64,000 nucleotides of DNA from Atrina japonica (lineage: Eukaryota > Mollusca > Bivalvia > Pterioida > Pinnidae): NCBI GenBank assembly GCA_030159075.1, contig BROG01000256.1, positions 83,501-147,500 on the forward strand, given 5' to 3'. Position 1 is the stretch's first letter, and each line of letters starts with the position of its first letter. Shown piece by piece: positions 38,123 to 51,404 of the stretch. Under the pieces are notes generated by a model. It was not told where the DNA came from, searched no databases, and was given only the letters and a program-made list of their open reading frames with translations. The translations under genes were made by a program, and so were the position numbers.

Positions 38123-38503
38123 CGCATCATCGCCATTGTACTATTGCATCATCGCCATTGTACTATTGCATCATCGCCATTGTACTATTGCATCATCGCC
38201 ATTGTACTATTGCATCGTCGCCATTGTACTATTGCATCATCGCCATTGTACTATTGCATCGTCGCCATTGTACTATTGCATCGTCGCCATTGTACTATTG
38301 CATCGTCGCCATTGTACTATTGCATCATCGCCATTGTACTATTGCATCATCGCCATTGTACTATTGCATCGTCGCCATTGTACTATTGCATCATCGCCAT
38401 TGTACTATTACATCGTCGCCATTGTACTATTGCATCATCGCCATTGTACTATTGCATCATCGCCATTGTACTATTGCATCATCGCCATTGTACTATTGCA
38501 TCC
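38123..38503 (+). repeat. 22-bp satellite, homogeneous block
   Basis: About 17 units of CATCRTCGCCATTGTACTATTG. Nearly the only variation is A/G in CATCATCG/CATCGTCG. The unit has no stop codon in any forward frame and 22 is not a multiple of 3, so all three frames stay open and cycle every 22 residues. These ORFs are artefacts. Confidence 0.96.
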
Positions 38504-38886
38504 GAATGAAAACCGATGACCTGGTTGTCCTGATTGATACCCATAGCCTTGGATCATGACCCAATCATACTTTGTCGATATACTCGACCGATTACTATGG
38601 CATACAAAGAAATAATAAATCATCATTGTAAAAACATTCATGGGGTTTTTACTAAAACTGAACAGTTCCATGCTGTTTCTCATAAACTAGTGAATCTAGA
38701 TCTAAATGATTCAATGGCTTTTCCGTATCTGCAATTTTGAAGCATAGGTTCTATGGTTACTTAGAAACGACGAAAGTAGTACTGTGGAACGGTCCCGAAA
38801 ATCACTGTACCACACCGAATAACCGATACTTTCCGAATGCAGTGAACTATAAGGTCAAGGTCCGTTACCCGCTGTGAGGAGTGTGT
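38504..38886. other. Spacer between two 22-bp satellite blocks
   Basis: Unrelated sequence of ~380 bp with no recognisable gene or repeat. Confidence 0.4.
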
Positions 38887-40118
38887 ATTGCATCATCGCC
38901 ATCGTACTATTACATCATCGCCATTGTACTATTGCATCAATGCCATCGTACTATTGCATCATCGCCATCTTGCTATTGCATCATCGCCATCGTACTATTC
39001 ATCATCGCCATTTCAATATTGCATCATCGCCATTGTACTATTACATCATTGCCATCTAACTATTGCATCATCGCCATCGTACTATTACATCATCGCCATT
39101 GTACTATTGCATCATCGCCATTGTACTATTGCATCAATGCCATCTTGCTATTGCATCATCGCCATCTAACTATTGCATCATCGACATTGTACTATTGGTT
39201 CATCGCCATTGTACTATTACATCATCGCCATCTTACTATTGCATCATCGCCATCGTACTATTACATCATCGCCATTTCACTATTGCATCATCGCCATCGT
39301 ACTATTGCATCATCGCCGTCTTACTATTGCATCATCGCCATTGTACTATTGGGTCATCGCTATCGTACCATTACATCATCGCCATCTTACTATTGCATCA
39401 TCGCCATCGTACTATTGTATCATCGCCATCGTTCTATTGCATCATCGCCATCTTACTATTGCATCATCACTATCTTACTATTGCATCATCACCATCTTAC
39501 TATTGCATCATCGTCATCTTACTATTGCATCATCGTCATCTTACTATTGCCTTATCGCCATCGTACTATTGCATCATCGCCATTGTACTATTGGGTCATC
39601 GCCATTGTACTATTACATCATCGCCATCTTACTACTGCATCATCGCCATTGTACTATTGTTTCATCGCCATCGTACTATTGCATCATCGACATCTTACTA
39701 CTGCATCATCGCCATTGTACTATTGTATCATCGCCATCGAACTATTGCATCATCGCTTTCGTACTATTGCTTCATGGCCATCGTACTACTGCATCATAAC
39801 CATTGTACTGTTGTATCGTCACTATCGTACTATTGCATCATCGCCATTGTACTATTGGGTCATCGCCATTGTATTATTGCATCATCGCCATCTTACTATT
39901 GCATCATCGCCATTGTACTATTGGGTCATCGCCATTGTACTATTGCATCATCGCCATCTTACTATTGCATCATCGCCATTGTACTATTGGGTCAACGCCA
40001 TCGTACTATTGCATCATCGCCATCGTACCATTGCATCATCGCCATCGAATTATTGCATCATCACCATTGTAATATTGCATCATCGCCATTATACTATTGC
40101 ACAATCGCCATTACAGCA
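38887..40118 (+). repeat. 22-bp satellite, diverse block
   Basis: About 56 units. Variants alternate CCATTGTACTATTG, CCATCGTACTATTG, CCATCTTACTATTG and TTGGGTCATCG. From about 39834 to 40000 three units form a 66-bp higher-order repeat (GCATCATCGCCATTGTACTA / TTGGGTCATCGCC / CATCGCCATCTTACTATT). The 413-codon frame across it is an artefact. Confidence 0.96.
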
Positions 40119-41322
<1,204 letters not shown>

Positions 41323-43945
41323 GGTATGTATTGATACGGCAGTTCTTGGCGTTCAGGGATTCGTGTTACAGTATTGGTTTGTACTGACATGACAGTTCAT
41401 GGTGTTCAGGGATTCTTGTTACAATATTGGTATGTACTATGGCAGTTCATGGCGTTCAGGGATTCTTGTTACAATATTGGTTTACTATGACAGTTCATGG
41501 CGTTCAATTCTTATTACAGTAATACTGACATGACAGTTCATGGCGTTCAGGGATTTTTGTTACAGTAATGGTATGTATTGATACGGCAGTTCATGGCGTT
41601 CAGGGATTCTTGTTACAGTAATGGTATGTATTGATACGGCAGTTCATGGTGTTCAGGGATTCTTGTTACAATAATGGTATGTATTGATACGGCAGTTCAT
41701 GGCGTTCAGGGATTCTTGTTACAGTATTGGTTTGGACTGACATGACATGGTGATTCTTGTTACAGTAATGGTATGTATTTCAGTTCATGGCGTTCAGGGA
41801 TTCTTGTTACAATATTGGTATGTACTGACATGACAGTTCATGGCGTTCAGGGATTCTTGTTACAGTATTGGTATGTATTGACTTGACAGTTCATGGCGTT
41901 ATGTACTGTATGTATTGATACAGTTCTTGGCGTTCAGGGATTCGTGTTACAGTATTAGTATGTACTGACATGACAGTTCATGGCGTTCAGGGATTTTTGT
42001 TACAGTATTGGTATGTATTGATACGGCAGTTCATGGCGTTCAGGGATTCTTGTTACAGTAATGGTATGTATTGATACAGTTCATGGCGTTCAGGATTCGT
42101 GTTACAGTAATGGTATGTATTGATACGGCAGTTCATGGCGTTCAGGGATTCTTGTTACAGTAATGGTATGTATTGATACGGCAGTTCATGGCGTTCAGGG
42201 ATTCTTGTTACAGTAATGGTATGTACTGACATGACAGTTCATGGCGTTCAGGGATTCTTGTTACAGTATTGGTATGTACTGACATGACAGTTCATGGCGT
42301 TCAGGGATTTTTGTTACGTGTTACAGTTCATTGGATTATGTATTTATGATGACGGTGACAGTTCATGGCGTTCAGGGATTTTTGTTACGTATGTGATACG
42401 GCAGTATGGCGTTCAGGGTTCTTGTTACAGTAATGGATGTATTGATACGGCAGTTCTTCAGGGCGTTACAGTAATGGGTATTGATACGGCGTGGCGTTCA
42501 GGGATTCTTGTTACAGTAATGGTATGTACTGACACGACAGTTCATGGCGTTCAGGGTAATGGTATGTACTGACATGACAGTTCATGGCGTTCAGGGATTC
42601 TTGTTACAGTATTGGTATGTACTGACATGACAGTTCATGGCGTTCAGGGATTTTTGTTACAGTAATGGTATGTATTGATACGGCAGTTCATGGCGTTCAG
42701 GGATTCTTGTTACAGTAATGGTATGTATTGATACGGCAGTTCATGGCGTTCAGGGATTCTTGTTACAGTAATGGTATGTATTGATACGGCAGTTCATGGC
42801 GTTCAGGGATTCGTGTTACAGTAATGGTATGTATTGATACGGCAGTTCATGGCGTTCAGGGATTCTTGTTACAGTAATGGTATGTATTGATACGACAGTT
42901 CATGGCGTTCAGGGATTCTTGTTACAGATACTGGACAGTTCATGGCGATTCTTGTTACAGGTATACTGACATGACAGTTCATGTTACAGTTACAGTATTG
43001 GTTTGTATTGACATGGCAGTTCATGGCGTTCAGGGATTCTTGTTACAGTAATGGTATGTATTGATACGGCAGTTCATGGCGTTCAGGGATTCTTGTTACA
43101 GTATTGGTATGTACTGACATGACAATTCATGGCGTTCAGGGATTTTTGTTACAGTATTGGTTTGTATTGACATGGCAGTTCATGGCGTTCAGGGATTCTT
43201 GTTACTTGTTACGGCAGTTCATGGCGTTCAGGGATTATGTTACAGTAATGGACATTGACAGTTCATGGCGTTCAGGGATTCGTGTTACAGTATTGGTTTG
43301 TAATACATGACAGTACATGGCGTTCAGGGATTCTTGTTACAGTATTGGTATGTACTGACATGACAGTTCATGGCGTTCAGGGATTCGTGTTACAATATTG
43401 GTATGTATTGACTTGACAGTTCATGGCGTTCAGGGATTCGTGTTAAAATATTGGTATGTATTGATATGGTTCATAGCGTTTAGGGATTCGTGTTACAGTA
43501 TTGGTTTGTACTGACATGACAGCTCATGCCGTTCAGTTCATGTACTGACATGACAGTTCATAGCGTTCAGGGATTCGTGTTAGAATATTGGTATGTACTG
43601 ACATGACAGTTCATAGCGTTTAGGGATTCGTGTTACAGTATTGGTTTGTATTGACATGGCAGTTCATAGCGTTCAGGGATTCTTGTTACAATATTGGTAT
43701 GTACTGACATGACAGTTCTTGGCGTTCAGGGATTCTTGTTAAAATATTGGTATGTACTGACATGGCAGTTCATGGCGTTCAGGGATTCGTGTTACAATAT
43801 TGGTATTCTGACATGACAGATTGCCGTGATTTTGTTAAAATATTGGTATGTACTGACATGGCAGTTCATGGCGTTCAGGGATTCGTGTTCAATTGGATGT
43901 ATTGATACAGATATTCCAGTTCAGGATACAGTATTCCAGTTCAGG
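41323..43945 (+). repeat. 53-bp minisatellite, ~2.6 kb
   Basis: Roughly 49 units of CAGTTCATGGCGTTCAGGGA then TTCTTGTTACAGTAATGGTA then TGTATTGATACGG. A second type reads TATTGGTATGTACTGACATGA in the last part. The exact 53-bp period is seen at 42661 and 42714. Many units are truncated or internally deleted (for example about 42310-42500 and 42925-43000), so the array is locally shuffled. Units often end GATTCTTGTTACAG|TAATGGTATGT, where TTGTTACAG resembles a splice acceptor and GGTATGT a donor. I take this as coincidence. Confidence 0.95.
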
Positions 43946-44145
43946 ATCGCATGGTCAACTGGAGCCTGATTTCACATATACGCATTATAATTAAAAAACG
44001 TATGGTTACCTTGCAATATACATATTGTTTGTAAATGTTCATACGACCCCCTAATTCATCGACAAGCTTCTAGCATGCGGTTTTACCATTCTGATTCGAA
44101 ACAATCAGAGTTCAAAGAAAATATTTATTTGTCAATGCTAATTGC

Positions 44146-44148
<3 letters not shown>

Positions 44149-44224
<76 letters not shown>
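44149..44224. repeat. (TA)n microsatellite
   Basis: About 38 TA units. Confidence 0.97.
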
Positions 44225-44226
<2 letters not shown>

Positions 44227-44354
44227 AGATACGCATTTTGATCATTTTGTAACATTTTGTAAGATAATCTATTGAAAGTCTATTTTGATTAATGGTTCGT
44301 CAAACTTACCTACCTCTTTTTGGAGTTTTACCAAAGGTCATGAATTTGAGTCAA

Positions 44355-44458
44355 ATGCGGGGGTTGTAATATTAGGTGTTGGATTAACGTATATTAGAAC
44401 ATTATTGAAGCGAAATTTATAATACGTTAATCCAACACCTAATATTACAACCCCGCAT
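44355..44458. repeat. Near-perfect 37-bp inverted repeat (hairpin)
   Basis: The left arm at 44355-44392 and the right arm at 44422-44458 are exact complements except for one extra G in the left arm (ATGCGGGGG versus ATGCGGGG). The loop is 29 nt. The arms contain TTGTAATATTAGGTGTTGG. The near identity implies recent origin (a small fold-back element or MITE). It is too long and too perfect for a typical animal microRNA hairpin. Confidence 0.9.
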
Positions 44459-44579
44459 GAATTATGTATGTAATATTTCGGAAGTGTTTTAGTACGTGGT
44501 CAATTGAATTTGTCGTGGATACCTCAGAAATCTCGGGAATTTAACAAATATAAGGAATTTGACAGATTACTGATCTTTT

Positions 44580-44965
44580 CAGTTGTAAAACGAACATATA
44601 TTTTACACTCTGTTATATTTGTTGGTATACTAAAAAGGCTGTATTTACAAAACAAATATATATTTCGATTTTGTTCTACACTTTACTATATGTACTTAAT
44701 GTACAATAACAAATAAAAGCTATACCTAGGCATAAAAAGTCTTACATTCCTATATATTTTGTGAAAATAATGTCAGTTCTAGTGTGATATTCATAAAGAA
44801 ATAGTAAGTGACGGCTGAGTTAATCAATTGCAATTGAAAAAAGTGTCAAACCTTGGTTTCTGAAGCAATTTTCACAAAACATATAGGACCTTAAGACTTA
44901 TTATGCCTGTGTATATCTTTTTTTTGTTATTTTTTGTCAATCGAAGTAGTAAAAATTTAATATTA
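44580..44965. mobile_element. Fold-back element, copy 2
   Basis: The left arm TACAATAACAAATAAAAGC, TTACATTCCTATATATTTTG (about 44700-44765) and the right arm CACAAAACATATAGGACC, GTATATCTTTTTTTTGTTA (about 44875-44940) are inverted. The middle holds TTAATCAATTGCAATTGAA, as in copy 1. Confidence 0.6.
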
Positions 44966-46539
44966 TTGAACAAATCTTTCAATATAACTGACCAAAAAAA
45001 AGGGCAAAGCTACTCAGGCTATTGTGGAACATAAAATTGTATCAAATATAGATATTAATTATAATAAATGTAATCTCCTACATGTATGCCATCGGCACTT
45101 CTTCAATATTTAATCAAGAATTTATCTTCGTAAGACAGTGAGAAAACTAAGGACCGAACATTGACCTAAGATATTTTAAAATACCGGTATCAGGATCAAT
45201 TAACACCAATGATACTTGGTTTTTGATAGCATTCATTTAATTCTAAGTGTATAAATTCTCGATATATTTACCAGAGTTTCATGCAATTTCGGATGTTAAC
45301 ATTCTATAATGTAATAAATAATTTTACATATCTAATCATCATCAAAAGTAATCAAAGTCCTTTTATTTTACAAAAGAATCTAGCAACCGGTGAAACGCAT
45401 TTTTTGTTGTTCCTAGGACATACCTGAAAAACACGTGTGAGAATTTCTGCTGTCTGTTTGTTGAACAATTTAAGAGATAACCATAGTTTATTCCTATGCC
45501 TATAGCCAAAATCTTAGGTATAATCTTAGGAATCCACTACATAATTAAAATTAACTATGACGAAGTTTGAAATGATATGTATTACTTTATACATCGATAC
45601 CATCAACAATTTACCCATACTCGCGAATAATCACGCGACAAACGAGACTGAATTGTGCGTAGTAAGTGAAAAAACCTGGCCGGAACGTATATTTCGGAAC
45701 TTTCTTATTTGGGAGCACCTTTTACATCGCTAGTTTATATTTACATGACTAAATTTAATCAACATGCTTTTATTTTGATATAGTCTCGGAAATTGTCACA
45801 GGAGTTTGTTTGAAATGTATTCCTCTAGATGTCTTCTTTACAAATGTAAAAGAATGGCAGAATGTGACAGGTATTATACGATCTTCCAAAACTGATTTAG
45901 GATTCAAATTATTACACTAGCTAAGCCCTGAAATGATTTCCTTGAATATTATTTTAAATTGATACGCATAAAATGATGGAAAGTAATCTAGCATATAGGA
46001 CAATGATTAATACAGGGTCAAGGACGTTTATAAACATCGCAATTATGTAAAGATAACGTGATTAGATTCATTTCATTGTACTTAATAGCAAAATTGTGTT
46101 TTATGATAGCTTTAGACATCCTGCGGTTAAGCAACAGACCGAAATCGTTTCGTTCACCGGAAGTAGTTCTTCGCGGCAGAATACATAATTGTGTAATGAG
46201 GAGATCATCCTATTACAACCATTTTTGTCGTGGAGTAAACATCCGTCGTGAAAACAAAATCCAGGGATTGTATTAAAATCAGAACACAACTCGCGGGGAA
46301 AGTTGTCGTCTGTCAGATTCAAGAAATATAATTGATCAATTAGTCCATTATTTACCTTTATCTGAATAATAGATTAATTGACTTGTACGTCGTGTTGATT
46401 ATTTTTGATCAATTGTCTCAGATGTGAACCATAGCACATGAGTTTGGTTGGAGGAAATAGGTCATTGTGAATTAGTATTTACTGGTGTGTTTTCAAATTA
46501 TTTGATATGTTTTCTTGCTATGGTATCTGCATGTTAACT
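44966..46539. other. Unassigned AT-rich sequence
   Basis: Overlapping 72-73 codon frames on both strands at 46058-46322 have no recognisable motif. Nothing else stands out. Confidence 0.35.
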
Positions 46540-46640
46540 GTGGGTTGAACAACACACATCCAGAGGTGAAAACAGGTGCCATGAAGAATTAAGTAACCCC
46601 TATCGACCGGGTACAACCGTTGCGAGTCCACAAATATTGT
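46540..46640 (-). mobile_element. PLE 3' UTR module, short fragment
   Basis: On the minus strand GGACTCGCAACGGTTGTACC, CGGTCGATAGGGGTTACTT, CTTCATGGCACCTGTTTTC and the start of the hairpin (ACCTCTGG). It is interrupted immediately afterwards on one side by the (CT)n array. Confidence 0.6.
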
Positions 46641-46650
46641 CATTCCCGTA

Positions 46651-46800
<150 letters not shown>

Positions 46801-47424
46801 GCTTGTGTAAGTGTACTTCCGAAAGGTAGATGATCATTTCTGCGTACGTTGTGATCGGATTGGCTACAACGATGAAAAAGACTTAACATAAATAAACGCA
46901 TTCCTGCACTGATATTAATTTTATGATTTATTGTCTCAATGAAATTCAAAGTGAGACCAAGAATATTCCACGCATGGTCTACATTGCAACTGATGTAAAT
47001 ATCTAAAATTAAATTGGTTTCTTTCTTCTTTCCTTTGAACAGGGAGTACTAGAGACGTGGTTTGAAATGGCGACAAGCGTTTGGCATTCGGAACTGAACG
47101 TCTTTTCTCGCAGCAATGGCAATGACATATCTTGCTTTAATGTTGATGCCGCTGTAATGTAGAATCCCTGTTGCCGGAGACCATAGCGTACGTGGATAGT
47201 TGTGACGTTTTGTTATTTGTTATTACAGTGAGATAAAACATAACTTACCAAACATACATCCGAACATTTTTAAAATAAATTTTTATTTAACAGTATAACA
47301 ATATATTCTTGCAACTGACAGCTATGTCAATTATGTAATTAAGCCTCTTCAGAATGAAATATACAGAGTTGTAACCTAGAAGAGATCTATGGAGAAAGCA
47401 GTACTAAATTATTTCTGTAATAAC
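46801..47424. other. Unassigned sequence
   Basis: No features recognised. Confidence 0.35.
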
Positions 47425-47834
47425 AATAATTACAAGTCTGTTAAGTTACCTGACGTCCATTACATACCTGAAGTCAATAATTACAAGTCTGTTGAGTTAC
47501 CTGACGTCCATAACATACCTGAAGTCAATAATTACAAGTCTGTTGAGTTACCTGACGTCCATAACATACCTGAAGTCAATAATTACAAGTCTGTTGAGTT
47601 ACCTGACGTCCATAACATACTTGAAGTCAATGATTACAAGTCTGTTGAGTTACCGGACGTCCATAACATACCTGAAGTCAATAATTACAAGGCTGTTGAG
47701 TTACCTGACGTCAATAACATACCTGAAGTCAATGATTACAAGTCTGTTGAGTTACCTGACGTCCATAACATACCTGAAGTCAATAATTACAAGTCTGTTG
47801 AGTTACCTGGCGTCCATAACATACCTGAGGTCAA
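47425..47834 (+). repeat. 51-bp minisatellite, in-frame 17-residue repeat
   Basis: Eight units of exactly 51 bp. One frame (open 47389-47865) reads repeats of NNYKSVELPDVHNIPEV, and a second forward frame is also open. Differences between units in the first frame are mostly amino-acid-changing (for example E to K, S to A, D to G, P to L, H to N), with only about two silent changes (CCT/CCG, GAA/GAG). That is close to neutral expectation and gives no support for selection on the protein. Each unit has TGACGTCC or, once (47706-47713), the palindrome TGACGTCA. Confidence 0.92.
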
Positions 47835-49139
47835 GTGTTTAACATCATCGAATACGATTTCATGACAGAGCACTGTGTAATTTGCCATTCGTTTTACAAC
47901 TTACCTTGAAATACATACGAATTTAAATAATACTTAATTATATAAGGCAAATAAACAAACAAGTAAAGTTTTAAGGTGTGAAAAAGTAAGTATTTTATCT
48001 TATTTAATAAGAATTAAGGAAAATAAATTCATTCAAATGTTTATCTAAATTTATGTTTTGCCTCGCACAATCAATCACAACAGAGAATTATTTCTATCCA
48101 GTCGACAGGAGTCAATGAACTTTATCTATGTTACGATTACATGATTTTTCTTTTCTTTGATATAAATGGGATTTAATATGATAAAACAAAAATGAAAACA
48201 ATTTTAAAATGTTAGATAGTTTTTCTCGGTTAAATAAAAACTTAATATACTTAAGATCAAAATGGAATTTATTATTCTAAGTCTGTCACTGTTTAGATTT
48301 TTTTTTTCATTTACTTCTTTTTGCGTTTTAGCGGTTGTTTATTTATTTTGTTTTTTTATTCCTGTTTATTCATTTTTTGTTATTGTATTCCTTATTATTT
48401 GTATTTGTTTGGAAAGATGAAAATTTACTGCAATGCATAAAAGAAACACTAACACCATCAAACTTTCTGATTTTTAAATTAACGTGTACAAATAATTCTA
48501 TTTAATTACTTTTAGGTCATATGAACAGGTAATGATTCAGTTTATTCATTCAATTGCCTTAAGCCTTGCCACTCATCAGCATAAGCATATACATATGTGT
48601 GTACATATATATATATACATGTGCAATACATATAAATAAATACTTATATACTAATTAAATTGAAAACGTACATAGAGTAGATTACGAGTGATCAAAAGAA
48701 AATGAAACTGGAGGAAGAACATTGAAATATGTCATTTTTTCCTCTATACAAAGGCATTATTAATAAACTTAGACAGGTAACACAACTCTGTTTTATTTCT
48801 GATACTTAATAACTGGACTAATTTATACATATACGGCCTTTTGTAATAATATTTATTTATTTATTCAGATCTTAAAACTCTGTAGAAAGGGCATGTAAAA
48901 AGAAAATGATATTCATATACAATTTCAACATCTTCAATATGAACAGGTAAATGTATTTTGTTAAAATAATCTAATTAATTTCATAAAAATAAAGCAATGA
49001 ACATAATACGGGGAATCACTTTCAGAATATCCGAGAGGAATCGACAAGAGAAGTTATGATTATAGCGCGTTTTGTAAATACATTTTCTGCCTTAACTTTT
49101 TCTAGACATACCGTAGGTGTCATCGTGCAACATTTTAGT
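47835..49139. other. Unassigned AT-rich sequence
   Basis: No features recognised. Very AT-rich. Confidence 0.35.
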
Positions 49140-50430
49140 TGAAAAGTGCAACCTACAACAAGAGGCCTAAAGTACAACAAGAGCCCTTAAGTACAACAAG
49201 AAGAAGAAAATAACAAAAAATCACAATTACAAGAATCCCAGACAACTATAATTAGAAAAGACTCCCAAACAACAACAATTACAACAAAAATCCCAAACAA
49301 CAATTACAACAAAAATCCCAAACAATATTTACAAAAGGACTCCGAAACAACAAAATAATTATAACAAGAATCCCCAAAACTACAATTACAACAAGAATAC
49401 CAAAACAACTACAATTACAACAAGAATACCAAACAACTACAATTACAACAAGAATACCAAGACAACTACAATTACAACAAGAATCCCAAACAACTACAAT
49501 TACAACATGAATCCCAAACAACTATTAATTACAACAACAATCTCGAACAACAATTGCAACAATAATCGCAAACAATAATTACAACAGGACTCCGAAACAA
49601 CAAAACAACTATAACAATGATTCAAAACAACAATAATAATTAAAAGAAGAATCCCAACAAAAACAACAACAATAAAATCTACAGGAATTTTAAACAATAA
49701 TTGCAATAAAAATCTTAAACAACAATAACTACAAGAATCTTAAACAACAACAAATAAAAGAATCTTAAACAACAATTACAACAGGAATCTTTAACAACAA
49801 TTACAACAGGAATGTTTCACAACAATCACAACCAGAATCTTAAACAACAACAACTAAAAGAATCTTAAACAACAATTACAACAGGAATCTTTAACAACAA
49901 TTACAACAGGAATCTTTAACAACAATTACAACAAGAATCTTTAACAACAATTACTACAAGAATCTTTAACAACAATTACAACAGGAATCTTTAACAACAA
50001 TTACAACAAGAATCTTATACAACAATTACAACAAGAATCTTTAACAACAATTACAACAAGAATCTTAAACAACAATTACAACAAATATCTTTAACAACAA
50101 TTACAACAAGAATCTTAAACAACAATTACAACAGGAATCTTTAACAACAATTACAACAGGAATGTTTCACAACAATTACAACAGGAATCTTTAACAACAA
50201 TTACAACAATAATCTTAAACAACAATTACAACAGGAATCTTTAACAACAATTACAACAGGAATCTTTAACAACAATTACAACAGGAATCTAAAATTCCAT
50301 ACATCATTTACAGCATTAATAACATCAAAAATCCCAAACGACAAAAATAATTTCAACAAAAATCCCAATTAACAATTCAACAAGAATCCCAAACAAAAAT
50401 AATTTTAAGATTTCAAAAGTCAACATATGT
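49140..50430 (+). repeat. 25-bp minisatellite (ACAATTACAACAGGAATCTTTAACA type)
   Basis: About 45 units. The left third (49140-49640) is diverged, with AAGAATCCCAAACAAC and AATACCAAACAACTAC variants. The right part (49730-50290) is homogeneous with AACAACAATTACAACAGG and AATCTTTAAC. Units at 50300-50430 decay again. The unit's AAC/ATT richness gives open frames without meaning. Confidence 0.94.
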
Positions 50431-50799
50431 TACATTATTCTCTTAGTTGACTTATTTATATTACTATGTCGGGATCCTGAAATTACTTTACTGGAAACAA
50501 GTAGCGCTGTATGAAACAACAGAAATAATGACGTCATTCCTACTATGACATCACATGAACTGGATGTTGGATTTCTTATGTCAACCTACAAAGTGATTTT
50601 GGGATCAATATAACGATTGAACAAGAACAGGAAGTATTAAAAGTCAATCAGCATCTAGAGGATATGGGAAGGTCATGAAATAATAATTACAACAAGAATT
50701 CCAAACAAAAATAGCAATAAGTACCATAGACAACAACAAAATTTATAACTAATATTACAATTACGAGAATCCTGAAATATCGGAGTTGATATAAGATGA
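50431..50799. other. Spacer between two 25-bp arrays
   Basis: Unassigned. One stray unit-like stretch (AATAATTACAACAAGAATTCC) lies near 50680. Confidence 0.4.
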
Positions 50800-51205
50800 T
50801 ATTATTATGAATGATTGATATGATAGATGACATGAGTTTATATATGACATGCGATGACTATATAATAGATGACATGCGATGACTATATAATATATGGCAT
50901 ACGATGACTATATGATAAATGACATGCGATGACTATATAATAGATGACATGCGATGGCTAAATGATAGATGACATGCGATGAGTATAAAAAAGATGACAT
51001 TCGATGAGTATATACTAGATGACATGCGATGACTATATAATAGATGACATGCGATGACTAAATGATGGATGACATGCGATTAGTTTATAATAGATGACAT
51101 GCGATGAGTATATGATAAATGACATACGATGAGTTAATATATGACATACAGTGAGTATATAATAGATGACATACAGTGAGTATATATTAGATGAAATACG
51201 ATGAG
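50800..51205 (+). repeat. Second 25-bp minisatellite (GATGACATGCGATGACTATATAATA type)
   Basis: About 16 units. GACATGCGAT occurs at 50846 and 50871. The sequence is unrelated to the 25-bp array just upstream despite the equal period. Confidence 0.93.
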
Positions 51206-51404
51206 TATATAATAATTATGACAATTTTCATACATATGTCTATATATATCTCCGCGAACAAGAAATTAAAGATACAACAGAATCAAGCACACACGCTTCA
51301 TACTTTGACATTTTACTTACTATAGACACAGACGGGAAATTAACAACTAAGTTATGCGACAAACGCAACGATTTTGACTTTCCCATCGTTACTTTTCCAT
51401 ACTG
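51206..51404 (+). pseudogene. Penelope-like RT C-terminal fragment
   Basis: Plus-strand stretch with ATGACAATTTTCATACATATG (the DNFHTYV region), AGAAATTAAAGATACAACAG (EIKDTT), CTATAGACACAGACGGGAAA (DTDGK) and GCGACAAACGCAACGATTTT (CDKRNDF), then a break. It meets an inverted PLE fragment at about 51405. Confidence 0.7.

Noticed and set aside
38034..38559. 161- and 133-codon ORFs
   Set aside because: Same 22-bp satellite artefact in the first block.
41323..43945. Repeated splice sites (TTGTTACAG|..GGTATGT) marking tandem exons
   Set aside because: The short interval between acceptor- and donor-like motifs recurs simply because the 53-bp unit repeats, and no consistent reading frame links units.
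44355..44458. Animal microRNA precursor
   Set aside because: A 37-bp almost perfect stem with a 29-nt loop is atypical for animal pre-miRNA and fits a fold-back repeat better. Small-RNA data could change this.
49279..49706. 80- and 68-codon minus-strand ORFs rich in Val, Cys and Leu
   Set aside because: Antisense translation of the diverged left part of the 25-bp array.
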